DNA of 64,000 bases, taken from Acanthosepion esculentum. Lineage: Eukaryota > Mollusca > Cephalopoda > Sepiida > Sepiidae. The notes below the pieces were generated by a model. It searched no databases, was not told the origin of the DNA, and was given only the letters and a program-made list of their open reading frames with translations. Made by a program: the position numbers and the translations under genes. Below are positions 54,640 to 64,000 of this stretch, piece after piece; position 1 is the first letter of the stretch, and every line of letters begins with the position of its first letter. The DNA lies in assembly GCA_964036315.1 (NCBI GenBank), contig OZ038500.1, forward strand, positions 57,363,745 through 57,427,744. Reading direction: 5' to 3'.

Positions 54640-55270
54640 TCTATAAGCTATGTCCCTTCGGGATGTGGATAATAATGTTTTCGACAAGTTCCTGTCAAGT
54701 CCAGCCTTTAGAAAAGTTTCTCTTTTTGCTCCCTCTATCCAGTCAACTGGGTACACAAGCTCGTTAGGTAGATTATTCTATGCTTTCCTATATCCGTTTT
54801 ACATTCAACAGGTCTTGCGAGTATCAAATTCTCCAAGCCATCTTTCCACATTATGTGTCTTATTAATGTCAACCGTCTCTTTCTGATATTAAGTATAATC
54901 GTGTTTTATGTTTTCAGATTCTCTAAATCTTCGTCTTTGCTCACATGTCCAGTGTATGGTATTCTCAACATCCTTCTGTAGAACGACATTTCTGTTGCCC
55001 AGCATTCATTGCCGTAAAAGGAGGAGTGATGTAGCGTAACCTTTCAGTGCTGATTTCTTTGTTTCTAACAAAATCTTTCTGTTTCTTAAAACTTTGCCAT
55101 GATCTTGGAAGGCATCTTTCAAGATCACAGTACACCTTCGTAATTCAGTGTTTCATTTTCCATCCTTTGTTAAGCCAGCTCCTAGATATTTAGATGCTTT
55201 TTAGATGCCTCAAGTCTTTTCTTTTTCTGTGAGGAGACTATTCTCTATGGAGAACCTATTACCAAAATAA
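54640..55270 (-). pseudogene. LINE-A reverse transcriptase C-terminal region, longest copy
   Basis: Minus strand, three frames: KYLGAGLTKDGK, NTELRRCTVILKDAFQDHGK, VLRNRKILLETKKSALKGYA, TSLLLYGNECWATEMSFYRR, MLRIPYTGHVSKDEDLENLK, RKRRLTLIRHIMWKDGLENL and ILARPVECKTDIGKHRI. This is the thumb and C-terminal part of a LINE RT. It covers the shorter fragments elsewhere and anchors the family. Inactive. Confidence 0.85.
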
Positions 55271-55600
55271 AATATCATAACTGATTGTACTGGCCTGAAA
55301 AATTCATAATTACAGAAATATTTCTAGTCAGACAAAAGATCGATATCTATAGATTTATGCACCCTGACAAAATTAGCGAGCACCCCGTGTGGATCAATCT
55401 CATTGTAATAGCAATGGTAAATGTAACTCGAGTACGAAACTTCGCCACGTGCGCCTATGTTATTTACAAACTGAAAAGAGTAGACTTTTCGTATTTTTAA
55501 ATATTTCACTTGTAGAGTTATAGACAAAAATGCCATCTACCGCAACAGTAATATCAGAAGATCGATTCCCCTCCCCACCATGAATGCATATTTACATGAT
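55271..55600. other. No recognisable gene
   Basis: 71-codon frames on both strands without motif. Confidence 0.35.
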
Positions 55601-55608
55601 TTCTTTGC

Positions 55609-55690
55609 TATTATTTACTGCTTATCAACCTCTTTGAGGGTTATTTAAAGCCGAAGCATGTTTTAGATTGTAGAAATAAGCCTTAACATT
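55609..55690. repeat. Single diverged monomer of the 156-bp satellite
   Basis: CTGCTTATCAACCTCTTTGA followed by GGGTTATTTAAAGCC and TTTTAGATTGTA match the satellite unit of 23990-25760. Confidence 0.7.
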
Positions 55691-55724
55691 TTTTAGAATA
55701 ACAATGATTTTGTCTATATTTAAG

Positions 55725-55985
55725 AGATTAGGTATTATGTACACTATTTACATTATTCGGACTATTGTCCTCATCTTTGTCACCATATTTATTACAACGT
55801 TTCGGCCGTTGTACACTCCGGCCTTCTTGAGGTGGTTGGAATGTCGAACTGAACCCTTTATTTCGCTCACTAGGGTAGACTGTTCCATTTCCACGTGCGA
55901 TGTCTAATGGATGTCAGTTATCTCCTGTTAATTCCCCTCTCCAAGTTCTCCACTGTCTTAACCGGGTATTGAACTCACACTCTTG
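55725..55985 (-). repeat. Dispersed repeat C, copy 4
   Basis: Full HHR-like segment in reverse (CGTTTCGGCCGTTGTACACT ... CCTTCTTGAGG). It abuts the Penelope-type inverted region at 55986. Confidence 0.75.
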
Positions 55986-56345
55986 AGAATTGCCGAGAAT
56001 TGAAACCCTGACAGTTAGGTTGTCAAGCAAACATCATACCAATTGTTCCACCTGGCCTCGGTGACGAAGAGATAATAAATCAGACTCAATATAGCGCCGC
56101 TCACTCACACATTCCGTGGTAGAACTCAACTGAGTTTCCTTTTATACCCATAAGACTGTGCCCCCGGAGCCACGACTGCTATCACCATGCCGCGCCAACT
56201 GGAGCATTAGATGGCGGTTCAAGCAATGATATACAAATGATAGAAATTATTAGGAGGATTTGATAATTATAATTAATTAATTCATTGAGTCACAGGTGGT
56301 ATGATGTTTGCTTGACAACCTAACTGTCAGGGTTTCAATTCTCGG
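55986..56345. mobile_element. Penelope-type terminal region in inverted arrangement
   Basis: 55986-56240 is paralogous to 7560-7815 (minus-strand polarity), while 56296-56345 is the same tRNA-like segment in plus polarity. The two copies of GTTTGCTTGACAACCTAACT and GGGTTTCAATTCTC therefore face each other across about 230 bp. Confidence 0.65.
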
Positions 56346-56349
56346 TAGT

Positions 56350-56413
56350 GGATGCGCACTGCTGATGAGTCCCAAATATAGGACGAAACAGCTGTCCCGT
56401 GCTTTCTGCATTC
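56350..56413 (+). ncRNA. Type I hammerhead ribozyme
   Basis: Stem I 5' side GGATGCGCACTG; CTGATGA at 56362-56368; stem II GTCC/GGAC with an 8-nt loop; GAAAC at 56385-56389; minimal stem III with palindromic AGCT loop; GTC at 56394-56396 with predicted cleavage after 56396; 3' stem I GTGC...GCATTC. One stem I mismatch next to the core compared with the 7494-7557 copy. The core consensus is intact. Confidence 0.85.
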
Positions 56414-56439
56414 TGTTGAGGTTTAATTCAGACTCAATT

Positions 56440-56457
56440 AATTAATTAATTAATTAA

Positions 56458-56514
<57 letters not shown>
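56440..56514. repeat. (AATT)n then (AT)n microsatellite
   Basis: ATTA repeats followed by about 50 bp of TA. Confidence 0.95.
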
Positions 56515-56516
<2 letters not shown>

Positions 56517-56519
56517 TCG

Positions 56520-57640
56520 ATCTTGTATAATAATCTGTTTGATTGGACAGATATTTGTACGGCCCCCTTCGCGTAGTTATTTTTTGAGCCCAAATAAGAC
56601 TCAGAATTATAAATTTTAAAATTCAAGCCACGCAAATTGATCTCACTTTGAAGAATATTCCTGGTACTATTTCACCGCTATTTTCCTTCATTGTTGTCTA
56701 AACCGATATTATTTACTGTCCACATCTCTGTCTACACATAGAGAATGCGTGAGAATTGGAGGCCTCTTCGGAGTTCGAATGTGATCTAATAACGCCTATG
56801 GTACGCTTTGTTCACCTATATAAATTTCAGAGGACATGACCACCATGGTTTTATGACATGCTTCTATTGTTATTTTGACCAATCAGTTCACCGAATGATG
56901 TAAACCTGATAGATTTCAATTAATAAGCAACACATATATTTTAAAAATAAATAAGTTTTACAAGGGAAAAGCGAGACGCCATTGTTACTATTATACCGGA
57001 CACTAGGCAAGGGATTCACAGATGCAAAACAATATGGTCGACCCTCAAATAAATTCGCTGCCAGTCAATCCAAAAAGTTCAGCGTATAGAATCTTATAAT
57101 AGACACATCAGCATTGACGGGTTATTTATTTCTCGACGGATATATCGCGGTAGTCAATAGGAATTTATCTTTAATAATCAAGCCACAAGATTGGATGAGT
57201 TTGTGAATAACATGTTTGCTGAGAAAGAATGAGATTCAAAATGGCTGACAGAATACAATAAAGATAACGCAAAAAAATTCATTTTTTTTTATTTCCCTTT
57301 CTTTCCTTGCAATTTATTGGTGCTTAATACCCAGAAGAGTTCCATCTCAAGTCCGAGATTAGAAATTATGAAGACGTGCTAAATCCAGTTGTTTTGTTTG
57401 GCCACAAAGACTCAGGTTTCATTCGTTGCTGTTTCCATACGAGACGAGTTACCAACGTTTGGAAATAATAGGATAATTTTCTGAGAAAGTGCTGAAGGAT
57501 TTAACCAGAGAGAAGAAATATGTGGACAAAATTACAGGCTGCAACGAATTACGAGATCATTCCATAAGTATTATTCCAACGATACTTTCACTATTCTAAA
57601 ATGACTAAATTATAATTTATAGCATTTTGCTGCTTTACCG
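56520..57640. other. No recognisable gene
   Basis: Non-repetitive within the window, no supported ORF. Confidence 0.4.
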
Positions 57641-57643
57641 GTG

Positions 57644-57896
57644 GTAGAGAAAAATGACATAATGCCAGTCACCGGTTGAACCGAGGTAGAGAAAAATGAC
57701 ATAATGCCAGTCACCGGTTGAACAGAGGTGGAGAAAAATGACATAATACCAGTCACCGGTTGAACAGAGGTGGAGAAAAATGACATAATGCCAGTCACCG
57801 GTTGAACAGAGGTAGAGAAAAATGACATAATGCCTGTCACCGGTTGAACAGAGGTAGAGAAAATGTCTTAATGCTCAGTTTCTGTTTGAACGGTGA
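57644..57896. repeat. 42-bp minisatellite, 6 units
   Basis: Unit starts at 57644, 57686, 57728, 57770, 57812 and 57854. Consensus GTAGAGAAAAATGACATAAT followed by GCCAGTCACCGGTTGAACAG. The minus-strand frame repeats the 14-residue TGIMSFFSTSVQPV. The last unit is degenerate. Confidence 0.97.
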
Positions 57897-57899
57897 GTA

Positions 57900-58490
57900 A
57901 ACACGTGTAACGCTTTTTATATCTACTCTGAAACATTACATACGGATTATTTGCGAATTTTGCCTCGGAAGCTCAAGCAGAATGGTTAAAATTGTTCAGG
58001 AACGCAGGGCTCAAAGAGTTAATAAGGCGCTTCGATGCATTTAGACGTCATCAAAAAATTCTGAAATGAAGAAAACGGAAAAAAAACACATTTTCTTGGA
58101 CTTCATAACCCTCTCTATTAATTCTAATTTTATCTACTGAATAGCAAAATTTAAGAGAATATATTTTTATGAAAGAAACTTCTGGCTCATTTAGATCAAG
58201 GACTTCAAAGAACACTTTGACGTGGTCGGCTATTGAGGTCTTTCATCCGAGTGTTAGTATTCGTTGATTGGCACCAAAATTGAGAAATAAAAGACGTAAT
58301 ACCCTGTCACCGGCGAGTTGCCTGGCGAAGTCAGTCGTTGTAGAAATCTGCTTCAGAACAGTGCGTTTACCAACATTCGCTGATATGAAAGGTAAGCCAT
58401 ACCACAAACGCCAGCAACTCCCGACTGAACTTATTTTGAAGTATTTCAAACATCATTATATTTATTTTCCTGTTTAGCTAATGACCATAA
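57900..58490. other. No recognisable gene
   Basis: A 69-codon frame at 58268 has no motif. CCTGTCACCGGCGAGTTGCC near 58302 loosely recalls the 42-bp repeat. Confidence 0.35.
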
Positions 58491-58495
58491 TCATT

Positions 58496-58770
58496 CAGTC
58501 AGTCAGTTATGTGCCATGGGTAATAAACGCTTAGGCGATCACGTATCTTTCGCAGTAGGTTAACATTTCTTTCTGCGGTAGACCAGTTGACACCCAAGGT
58601 CTGACCTGCTATTTACTCATAGCTGGGGGGGGGGAGAAGAAGACGATTCATACCTTTCCCAAGGGTATTAGCACATAAGTGAATGTAATGGATTCGACTG
58701 GAATTCGAAATCGGTTCTCTGATTTCTCAACCCGAGCCGCTATCGGAAACTCTATAACCATTATCACTAA
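58496..58770 (-). mobile_element. SINE-2, near full length
   Basis: CAGTCAGTTATGTGCCATG at the 3' end, a G-rich GGGGGGGGGAGAAGAAGACG arm, B-box-like GATTTCGAATTCCAG and a tRNA-like 5' end near 58765, all read on the minus strand. Confidence 0.8.
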
Positions 58771-58930
58771 AATTATAATAAAACCATGTTAGTTGGTCTT
58801 CTTGTCGTTCCCTTTACTTTCATTACCTTATTTCTTTTGTCGCACACGTGTCACATATTTCAGTACGAACACGTCACTAAATGATGACAAATTCACAACA
58901 GATCGAGAAGTTTCGAATTTATGGCAACTA

Positions 58931-59010
58931 TTAGGTTGGTGCAAAAATAATGTCGTTTTTTGACGTTCATTTTCATGTGAGAAAACGACATTATTTTTGC
59001 ACCAACCTAA
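58931..59010. mobile_element. 80-bp mariner hairpin MITE (MADE1-like), copy 2
   Basis: Same 80 bp as 50445-50524 except two loop positions. TA duplicated on both sides. Such near-identity implies recent movement. Confidence 0.95.
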
Positions 59011-59079
59011 TATTTAGATTGTAACGATTAAAAGCGAAATTATCTCTCGTTACCAGCATTTCAATTAATAGGTCACTAC

Positions 59080-59420
59080 GTGGTTTTTGGAGATGTTTCG
59101 TAGGAAATCATTTTACCCCAAGCAAGACAATAAAGCCAGTAAGACGCAAAGGGTTACTGGGTGTTAGAGAATAAGAGAAAAATATTAAGGAAGCATGTAC
59201 AGGAATTGAGATGACAGAAGATTATTGACATTTAAATTTTAAAAAGATCAAAGTTGACTTGGTAGCAAGAAACCGGAAGAGAGTTCCACAAGCGAGAAGT
59301 GCGATTAAAGAAACTGTTAGCATAGAACTTACGGTTGCATCTAACCATTTCAGTTCAGTTGCCGCTAATCTAGTACTGCGCTTAAATAGATAAAATCTTG
59401 TTATCATAAAGGAAGTTCAT
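59080..59420 (-). pseudogene. LINE-B 3' end, decayed
   Basis: The minus-strand frame 59407-59222 (FKRSTRLAATELKWLDATVS ... ACGTLFRFL) and a 3' UTR block with AAGACGCAAAGGGTTACTGG correspond to 22330-22750. Confidence 0.6.
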
Positions 59421-59939
59421 TAGAATAATTACCATGAAAATATTTGTAGACAAAGGAAAGCTACGTTACGACGGTGGGGAAATGATTTCAGTCGAGATGT
59501 CAGGGCAAAACCGATAACATTACAGATTCTTCTTTGGATTTTAACAAGAATATCTATATATATGTTCGGAGCATCATATTTAACAATAATGTTAACAATA
59601 ACCTATATCAGGACATCTCTTAAGTAATGTCCAAAATCTGATAGCCATAGTTTGAAATATATTTTCGCTGTTCTAAAATGTCCAATTGGAAGTAAGACAT
59701 ACTAACACCTCATTCCATATGTTATCGACATAATGATATATTCGTAATTCACAAATGCATAAATATTGATTAATTACATAATGTTCCCCTTTGTGAAAAT
59801 CACGCCCTGTCTTCATTTTGTTCTCCGTACACTAGTATACAGACATTATTTAATTTCCGAGGAATTAACCTTATTCTCGTTTAGTGTCTTGGCCTGTTCA
59901 AATCAAAGGTAAAAAAAAAGAAAATTTAACACTGAAAGT
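59421..59939. other. No recognisable gene
   Basis: AT-rich, non-repetitive within the window. Confidence 0.4.
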
Positions 59940-60260
59940 TTTAACATATTTTATATATTTGTTATTTTTGTAGATATAATTTATTTAAGTAAATGATAAA
60001 TTTTTAATTAAAAAGTATTAATTAAATTTACCGGCCTGAATGTTCGAGAAATTTTCTAGAAAATCTTTGCTCTTCTGACAGGATTCGAACATGCAACCCT
60101 TATAGTAAGCGTCACATAGCCTGATGTGCCGTTACCATTCAGCCAATGTGAAGCGTCTTGGATTGCAAAGTCCGAATTACTCTTTATAAGCACACGCCTT
60201 CGACGATTTTTTTCAATCACTCATTTCTGCTCACGAAACAAATCTTAATGTTATAACTGC
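59940..60260 (-). mobile_element. SINE-4 (tRNA-headed), minus strand
   Basis: B-box-like CAGGATTCGAACATG (60079-60093, minus polarity), A-box region TGGCTGAATGGTAACGGCAC (minus, about 60140), tail ending at the TAGATATAATTTATTTAAGT block. Also supplies the empty-site comparison for the insertion at 60733-61050. Confidence 0.75.
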
Positions 60261-60564
60261 CTATATTACGTATGATGGACTCTCCCGTATCAATCTCTAT
60301 TTATTTAATTTATGGCATAATGAGCGATTCTTCCTTATCCTAGGGTCATTTATTTTTCTAGTCAAGAGATTTTCAGTTTACCTCAGCTAATATGACAGCT
60401 TCATATATCATTTATAATTGATGATTTTTTTTCAGGCATCGAAGCTTTTATCTTGAATCTATGTCTTTTTCTGAGAAAAAATCTTTAAAAATCACATCTT
60501 CTAACTTGTATTTTGCCTATTCCTTCAAAGGCAACCTCGGAAATCTATATTTACTTTTGGATAG

Positions 60565-60567
<3 letters not shown>

Positions 60568-60641
<74 letters not shown>
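60568..60641. repeat. (AT)n microsatellite
   Basis: TA tract. Confidence 0.95.
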
Positions 60642-60645
<4 letters not shown>

Positions 60646-61180
60646 TTTCCGTTTATACGTTATTTTTATAGATATAATTTATTTAAGTAAATACTATGTT
60701 TTTTTTCTCTCAATTAAACAGTATTAATTACACTATTTACATTATTCGGACTATTGTCCTCATCTTTGTCGCCATATTTATTACAACGTTTCGGCCGTTG
60801 TACGCTCCGGCCTTATTCAGGTGTTTGGAATGTTGAACTGAACCCTTTATTTCGCTCGCCGGGGCACGTAGAACTAGAACAGTCTACCCCAGTGAGCGTA
60901 ATAAAGAGTTCAGTTCAACATTCCAACCACCTGAAGAAGGCCGGAGCGTACAATGGCGGAAACGTTGTAATAAATATGGCGACAAAGATGAGGGCAATAG
61001 TCCGAATAATGTAAATAGTGTACATAATACCTCATCTCAGAAATATAGACAGTATTAATTACATTTACCGGCCTGAATGTTCGAGAAATTTTGTAGAAAA
61101 TATGAGATCTCTGACAGTATAAACAGAAAATATATTAAATAATTGTTGGATTTTATTCATTTCATAATATGTTGTCATTG
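60642..61180 (-). mobile_element. SINE-4 tail, split by an insertion
   Basis: TAGATATAATTTATTTAAGT...AGTATTAATTACA continues after the insertion as AGTATTAATTACATTTACCG and CCTGAATGTTCGAGAAATTT, collinear with 59950-60055. Confidence 0.75.
60733..61050. mobile_element. Inverted dimer of repeat C with 13-bp target duplication
   Basis: The left arm (60733-60860) and right arm (about 60885-61050) are repeat C in opposite orientations. The right arm is complete and the left lacks the outer 35 bp. AGTATTAATTACA flanks both sides (60720-60732, 61051-61063). The right arm bears CTGAAGA at 60931 in plus polarity. Confidence 0.88.
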
Positions 61181-61189
61181 TTTACGTTA

Positions 61190-61510
61190 AGATACGTTTC
61201 GTGGGCAGAAATGATTAATCTATAAAAATCGTCGAAGGTATTTGTTTATAAACAGTAATTCGAACTTTGCTAACCTGACGCTTCTTTGTGGCTGAATAGT
61301 TAACAGCACGTCAAATCAAATGACCTTTACGTGGAAGGTTACAGGTTCGATTCCTGTAAGACAGTGCCTATTTTCTACGAAATTTCTTGAACATTCAGAT
61401 TGGAAAATATAATTAATACTGTTTAATTAAAAAGCAAAGACTTTAAGTAATTATATCCCTACAAATAACGTACAAAACAATATATATTAAATATTTATCC
61501 ATTTCATAAT
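61190..61510 (+). mobile_element. SINE-4 (tRNA-headed), plus strand
   Basis: A-box region TGGCTGAATAGTTAACAGCA (about 61289) and a perfect B box GGTTCGATTCC (61344-61354), then TCTACGAAATTTCTTGAACA and a long AT-rich tail. Confidence 0.8.
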
Positions 61511-61795
61511 ATATTTAATATTCTATCAGGTTGTTTGATGAATAAAGTTAGATTTTAGAATGAATCTTTTGTGTTCCAATATATTATTATAATAGTCGCA
61601 TAAAAAATATATCACTAATTGCTAATGCTTAAAGTGTCATAATGATCAATTTTATATGAACCTCTTTCAAAATTATCTTAAAACATTATAAACCTTTCAT
61701 ATTGAACTTGAAAAAAGAAGAACGTTTATTTTATTTGTCTAATTTCAAGCTTGATGAATCTCAAACAGCTGCCAACATTAACAGAATATGATGAA
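61511..61795. other. AT-rich, no feature seen
   Basis: No ORF or repeat partner. Confidence 0.4.
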
Positions 61796-61799
61796 AAGG

Positions 61800-62520
61800 A
61801 TACATTTATGATCAGTCAGTATGGCGATGGTTTCTGAAGTTTATCCGTGTGGATACGAGACTTGAAGGCCGAGGTTTTAGAAGGTGCCCATCAGCACTTG
61901 TCAATCGGCATCTTAAAATACTAGTCGAACAAAACCCACGTCAAAGTGTCGGAGAAATGTCTCAGATAATGTATTTCAAGAATATCGGACAATCTTAAGA
62001 GTATTGACAAGGAGAAGAAACTAGAAAAATAGATCCAATACGAACTCAGTTCAGTTCTGATGCTGCGGCTGCGAAATTCAAATATTCCACTTCTTGATCG
62101 AATAGTGGAATTGTGATATGAAATTCCTCATTTATGACAATCGTAAACGATGGAGTCTGTTGCGTGTTCATGACGAAGGAGTCAAAAACTTTCAAAGGCG
62201 ACATTTGCACCAACAGAAAATTATGATGACTGTCTGGTGGACTACTATTGGTGTTATTCATTATAGCTTTACAGCCAGCAAACGGATGAAATGTGCGTTC
62301 AGTTAAGGAAAATGTGACCTCATCGGGATAACCGACGACGTCCAATTCTGCTTCATGACAATGTTTGGCCCCATGTTACCAGTAAGACGCTGCAGAACCT
62401 CACCGTCTTAAAATCGGAGACTTTGCCACATCACCAGGTGTCTCGCCTTCTAACTAAGACCTTTTCACGCCTCTTGACAATTTTTTAAAACCCAAAGCCG
62501 TTCCACTGTAAAGAAGTTGC
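61800..62520 (+). pseudogene. Decayed mariner transposase (MADE1/Hsmar1 relative)
   Basis: Shifting plus-strand frames read RLEGRGFRRCPSALVNRHLK, VEQNPRQSVGEMSQ (second HTH region), then LIYDNRKRWSLL, QQKIMMTVWWTTIGVIHYSF and ILLHDNVWPHVTSKTLQNLT (second catalytic Asp), with the tail ESETLPHH-type. This is the order of the mariner transposase group that includes Hsmar1. The N-terminus and the first catalytic Asp segment are incomplete, and no terminal repeat was found on either side. The minus-strand 99-codon frame is a shadow. Confidence 0.82.
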
Positions 62521-62570
62521 AGTGACTGCACTCAAAGACTCCTTGGTTCCCAGCCCTTTAGAAGCGTATG

Positions 62571-62689
62571 GCTTACGACCATATCACATTGAGACTCCAG
62601 TTCTTATCCGATCACCGGAGTTAAGCAACGTCGATTCTGGTCAGTACCTAGATTGATGAGAATTTGGGAATACCAGAAGCTATAAGCTT
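62571..62689 (+). pseudogene. 5S rRNA pseudogene, full length
   Basis: 119 bases collinear with 5S rRNA: GCTTACGACCATATCACATT at the 5' end, CCGATCACCGGAGTTAAGCA then ACGTCG in the centre, GGTCAGTACCTAGATTGATG, and GGGAATACCAG...GCTATAAGCTT at the 3' end, able to close helix I. Several substitutions in loops and in the 3' half (GATTGATGAGAATTTG for the normally GGATGGGTGACCGCCT-type segment) and its isolation next to transposons argue for a retro- or SINE3-type pseudogene, not a working gene. Confidence 0.85.
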
Positions 62690-62694
62690 AGACG

Positions 62695-62850
62695 TGCGTG
62701 TCGTATAATCGATGAGGGCTCGGAATGAGAAATCGGAAAGCTGAGTTCGTATTCCAGTCAGGTTCGTTAAATTAACTTACATGCAAATACCTTTGGAAAG
62801 GTCTGAACCCACCTCTTTTCCAACCATCTACGGGGTAAAATAGTAAGACT
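62695..62850 (+). mobile_element. SINE-2 copy, plus strand, abutting the 5S pseudogene
   Basis: GAGGGCTCGGAATGAGAAAT, B-box-like GAGTTCGTATTCCAG, then AATACCTTTGGAAAGGTCTG, matching the other SINE-2 copies in reverse. Confidence 0.7.
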
Positions 62851-62879
62851 TTTATCTGAAAATCATTATTTTCTCCAAG

Positions 62880-63600
62880 AGACGGCATATCAAACTAAAT
62901 GGCTTATTTAATCCCGACGAGATTTTTTATTGCTGGCAATATTTTTTCGAAAATCTATTTCTGCTGATATTTTTTTCCAAAAATGTATTGCTAGTAATAG
63001 TTTTTTTGTCTTCAAAAAGGTATTGTTGTTAACATCCTTTTCTTCGAAAATGTATTGTTGGTAATATTTTTTTTTCTTCAAAAATGTATTACTGGTAATA
63101 TTTTTTCTTCAAAATGTATTGCTGGTAATATCATTTTTTTTCAAAGCTGTATTGCTGATAATATTTTTCCTTTAAAAAATATATTGTTGGTAATTTTTTT
63201 TCAGAAAATCATTGCTGGTAATAAGGTATTGTTGGTAATATTTTTTCTCCAAAAATGTATTGCTGGTAAGAAACATTTACAAAAATATATTGATGGTGTT
63301 AAAAAATATTTTTACACTTACATTGTGTTTTGATCCCAGTTTAGGGGTTAACTATTTGCCCACAGCTGGGACCCTAACCGGTGCTACCACACTGGGTCAG
63401 GGTGAACCTGGGAACACCAGCAATTCAGAGGTGGTTCCACGCTCCTCAAAACCTCCTGATCAGTGGCCTTGTTGTTGGATGTCGTTTATCGTCTTACTCA
63501 GCACGCCTCATTTTGTGTGTGTGTAGGGGGGGTATTACCCCTCTGCAGAGATGTAGTCAGCGTATTCTGAAGCCCCAGCCGTCAGGGAGAGATGTACACG
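62880..63600 (+). mobile_element. Element D, copy 4 (about 11 internal repeats)
   Basis: GACGGCATATCAAACTAAAT head, about eleven TATTGCTGGTAATATTTTTT units to 63305, then the best-kept 3' module (GGGGTTAACTATTTGCCCAC ... GCGTATTCTGAAGCCCCAGC). Short frames over it are not conserved with other copies. Confidence 0.85.
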
Positions 63601-64000
63601 GGTTCGATTCATCTACTCTCCTTTCCTGTTCCATTGGTAAGAATCACGGCCCATTCGGATAGCTGCTTCCCAAAAGCCGCTTCTTTGAGGAACATACTCC
63701 CTAGACAATGTTTCCCAATTTTTTTATTACTAATATTTAAGCAATACAATGCTCAAGAGCCACTCAAGGTAGAGGTCTACTGTTTTATGAGTGTAAGAAA
63801 AGGCAAGAAGTTCAGTTCGTGGAGTTATGAGTTATGTAGTTGACCCTACACTTGAAAATGTCAAGATTGTAGCGAAAACACCCTGCCGAGATGTGGGAAA
63901 ACATCCTGCCGATAATCTGTTCCACAAAAGAAGTATTTCTTGGGAAGAAACTCTCCGAGTGAGACCTATTTCTTACTAATGGAATAAGAAGGGATATCCG
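63601..64000. other. No recognisable gene
   Basis: A short direct repeat ACACCCTGCCGAGATGTGGG / ACATCCTGCCGATAATCTG lies at 63880-63920. Nothing else seen. Confidence 0.35.

Noticed and set aside
61288..61360. Functional tRNA gene at the A/B boxes of SINE-4
   Set aside because: No cloverleaf with a paired acceptor stem. It is the head of a repeated element present in both orientations nearby.
62046..62345. 99-codon minus-strand frame
   Set aside because: Antisense shadow of the mariner transposase remnant on the plus strand.
62571..62689. Functional 5S rRNA gene
   Set aside because: Multiple substitutions in conserved loops and an isolated position among decayed transposons. Called a pseudogene.

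Overview
Kind of genome: this is an AT-rich, intron/intergenic-type stretch of a large invertebrate genome, most likely a mollusc and probably a coleoid cephalopod such as an octopus. The reasons are the density of tRNA-headed SINEs, several LINE 3' ends, Penelope-like elements, IS630-Tc1-mariner and pogo-type DNA elements, long (AT)n/(CA)n tracts and many minisatellites, with almost no coding sequence. The taxonomic call is inference.

Genes: only one host coding exon is convincing. It is the last exon of a CNTNAP/neurexin-IV-like adhesion protein (+ strand, 36222-36409: transmembrane segment, band 4.1-binding motif, C-terminal KEWFV, stop). The transposons upstream of it would then lie in its last intron or introns. 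Almost all other open frames are transposon remnants or low-complexity artefacts.

Layout: 0-7 kb holds LINE-A 3' ends, a pogo-type MITE, (AT)n tracts and snap-back hairpins. 7.3-10.7 kb is a Penelope-like element (RT plus GIY-YIG, minus strand) whose 3' region carries a canonical hammerhead ribozyme. 11-20 kb has microsatellites, decayed transposases, SINEs and a Tigger-like element with a SINE inside it. 20-26 kb has LINE ends, a tandem array containing U2-snRNA-like cores, and an 11-copy 156-bp satellite. 26-33 kb is mostly non-repetitive, with a GC/CpG-rich purine-rich segment at about 30.6-31.6 kb. 33-36 kb has an element with a greatly expanded internal minisatellite and a Tc1 copy with both ends. 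36.2 kb is the host exon. 37-47 kb has palindromic elements, a second Penelope fragment, a deleted mariner and a SINE cluster. 48-56 kb has LINE ends, a U2-headed repeat, an 80-bp mariner hairpin, a 30-bp minisatellite and a hAT remnant. 56-64 kb has a second hammerhead, a 42-bp minisatellite, a second 80-bp hairpin, an inverted-dimer insertion with a 13-bp target duplication, a decayed mariner and a 5S rRNA pseudogene.

The most interesting theme is self-cleaving-RNA architecture. Two canonical type I hammerheads sit just downstream of tRNA-like (A/B box) sequence, as in schistosome Sm-alpha elements and Penelope pLTRs. In addition, several unrelated repeat families here share a looser CTGANGA-hairpin-GAAAC core, usually flanked by inverted repeats. 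The second theme is repeats derived from small structural RNAs (tRNA, 5S, U2 and perhaps U1). The third is mobile elements acting as seeds for tandem arrays. All element names such as LINE-A, SINE-1 and element D are labels local to this annotation.
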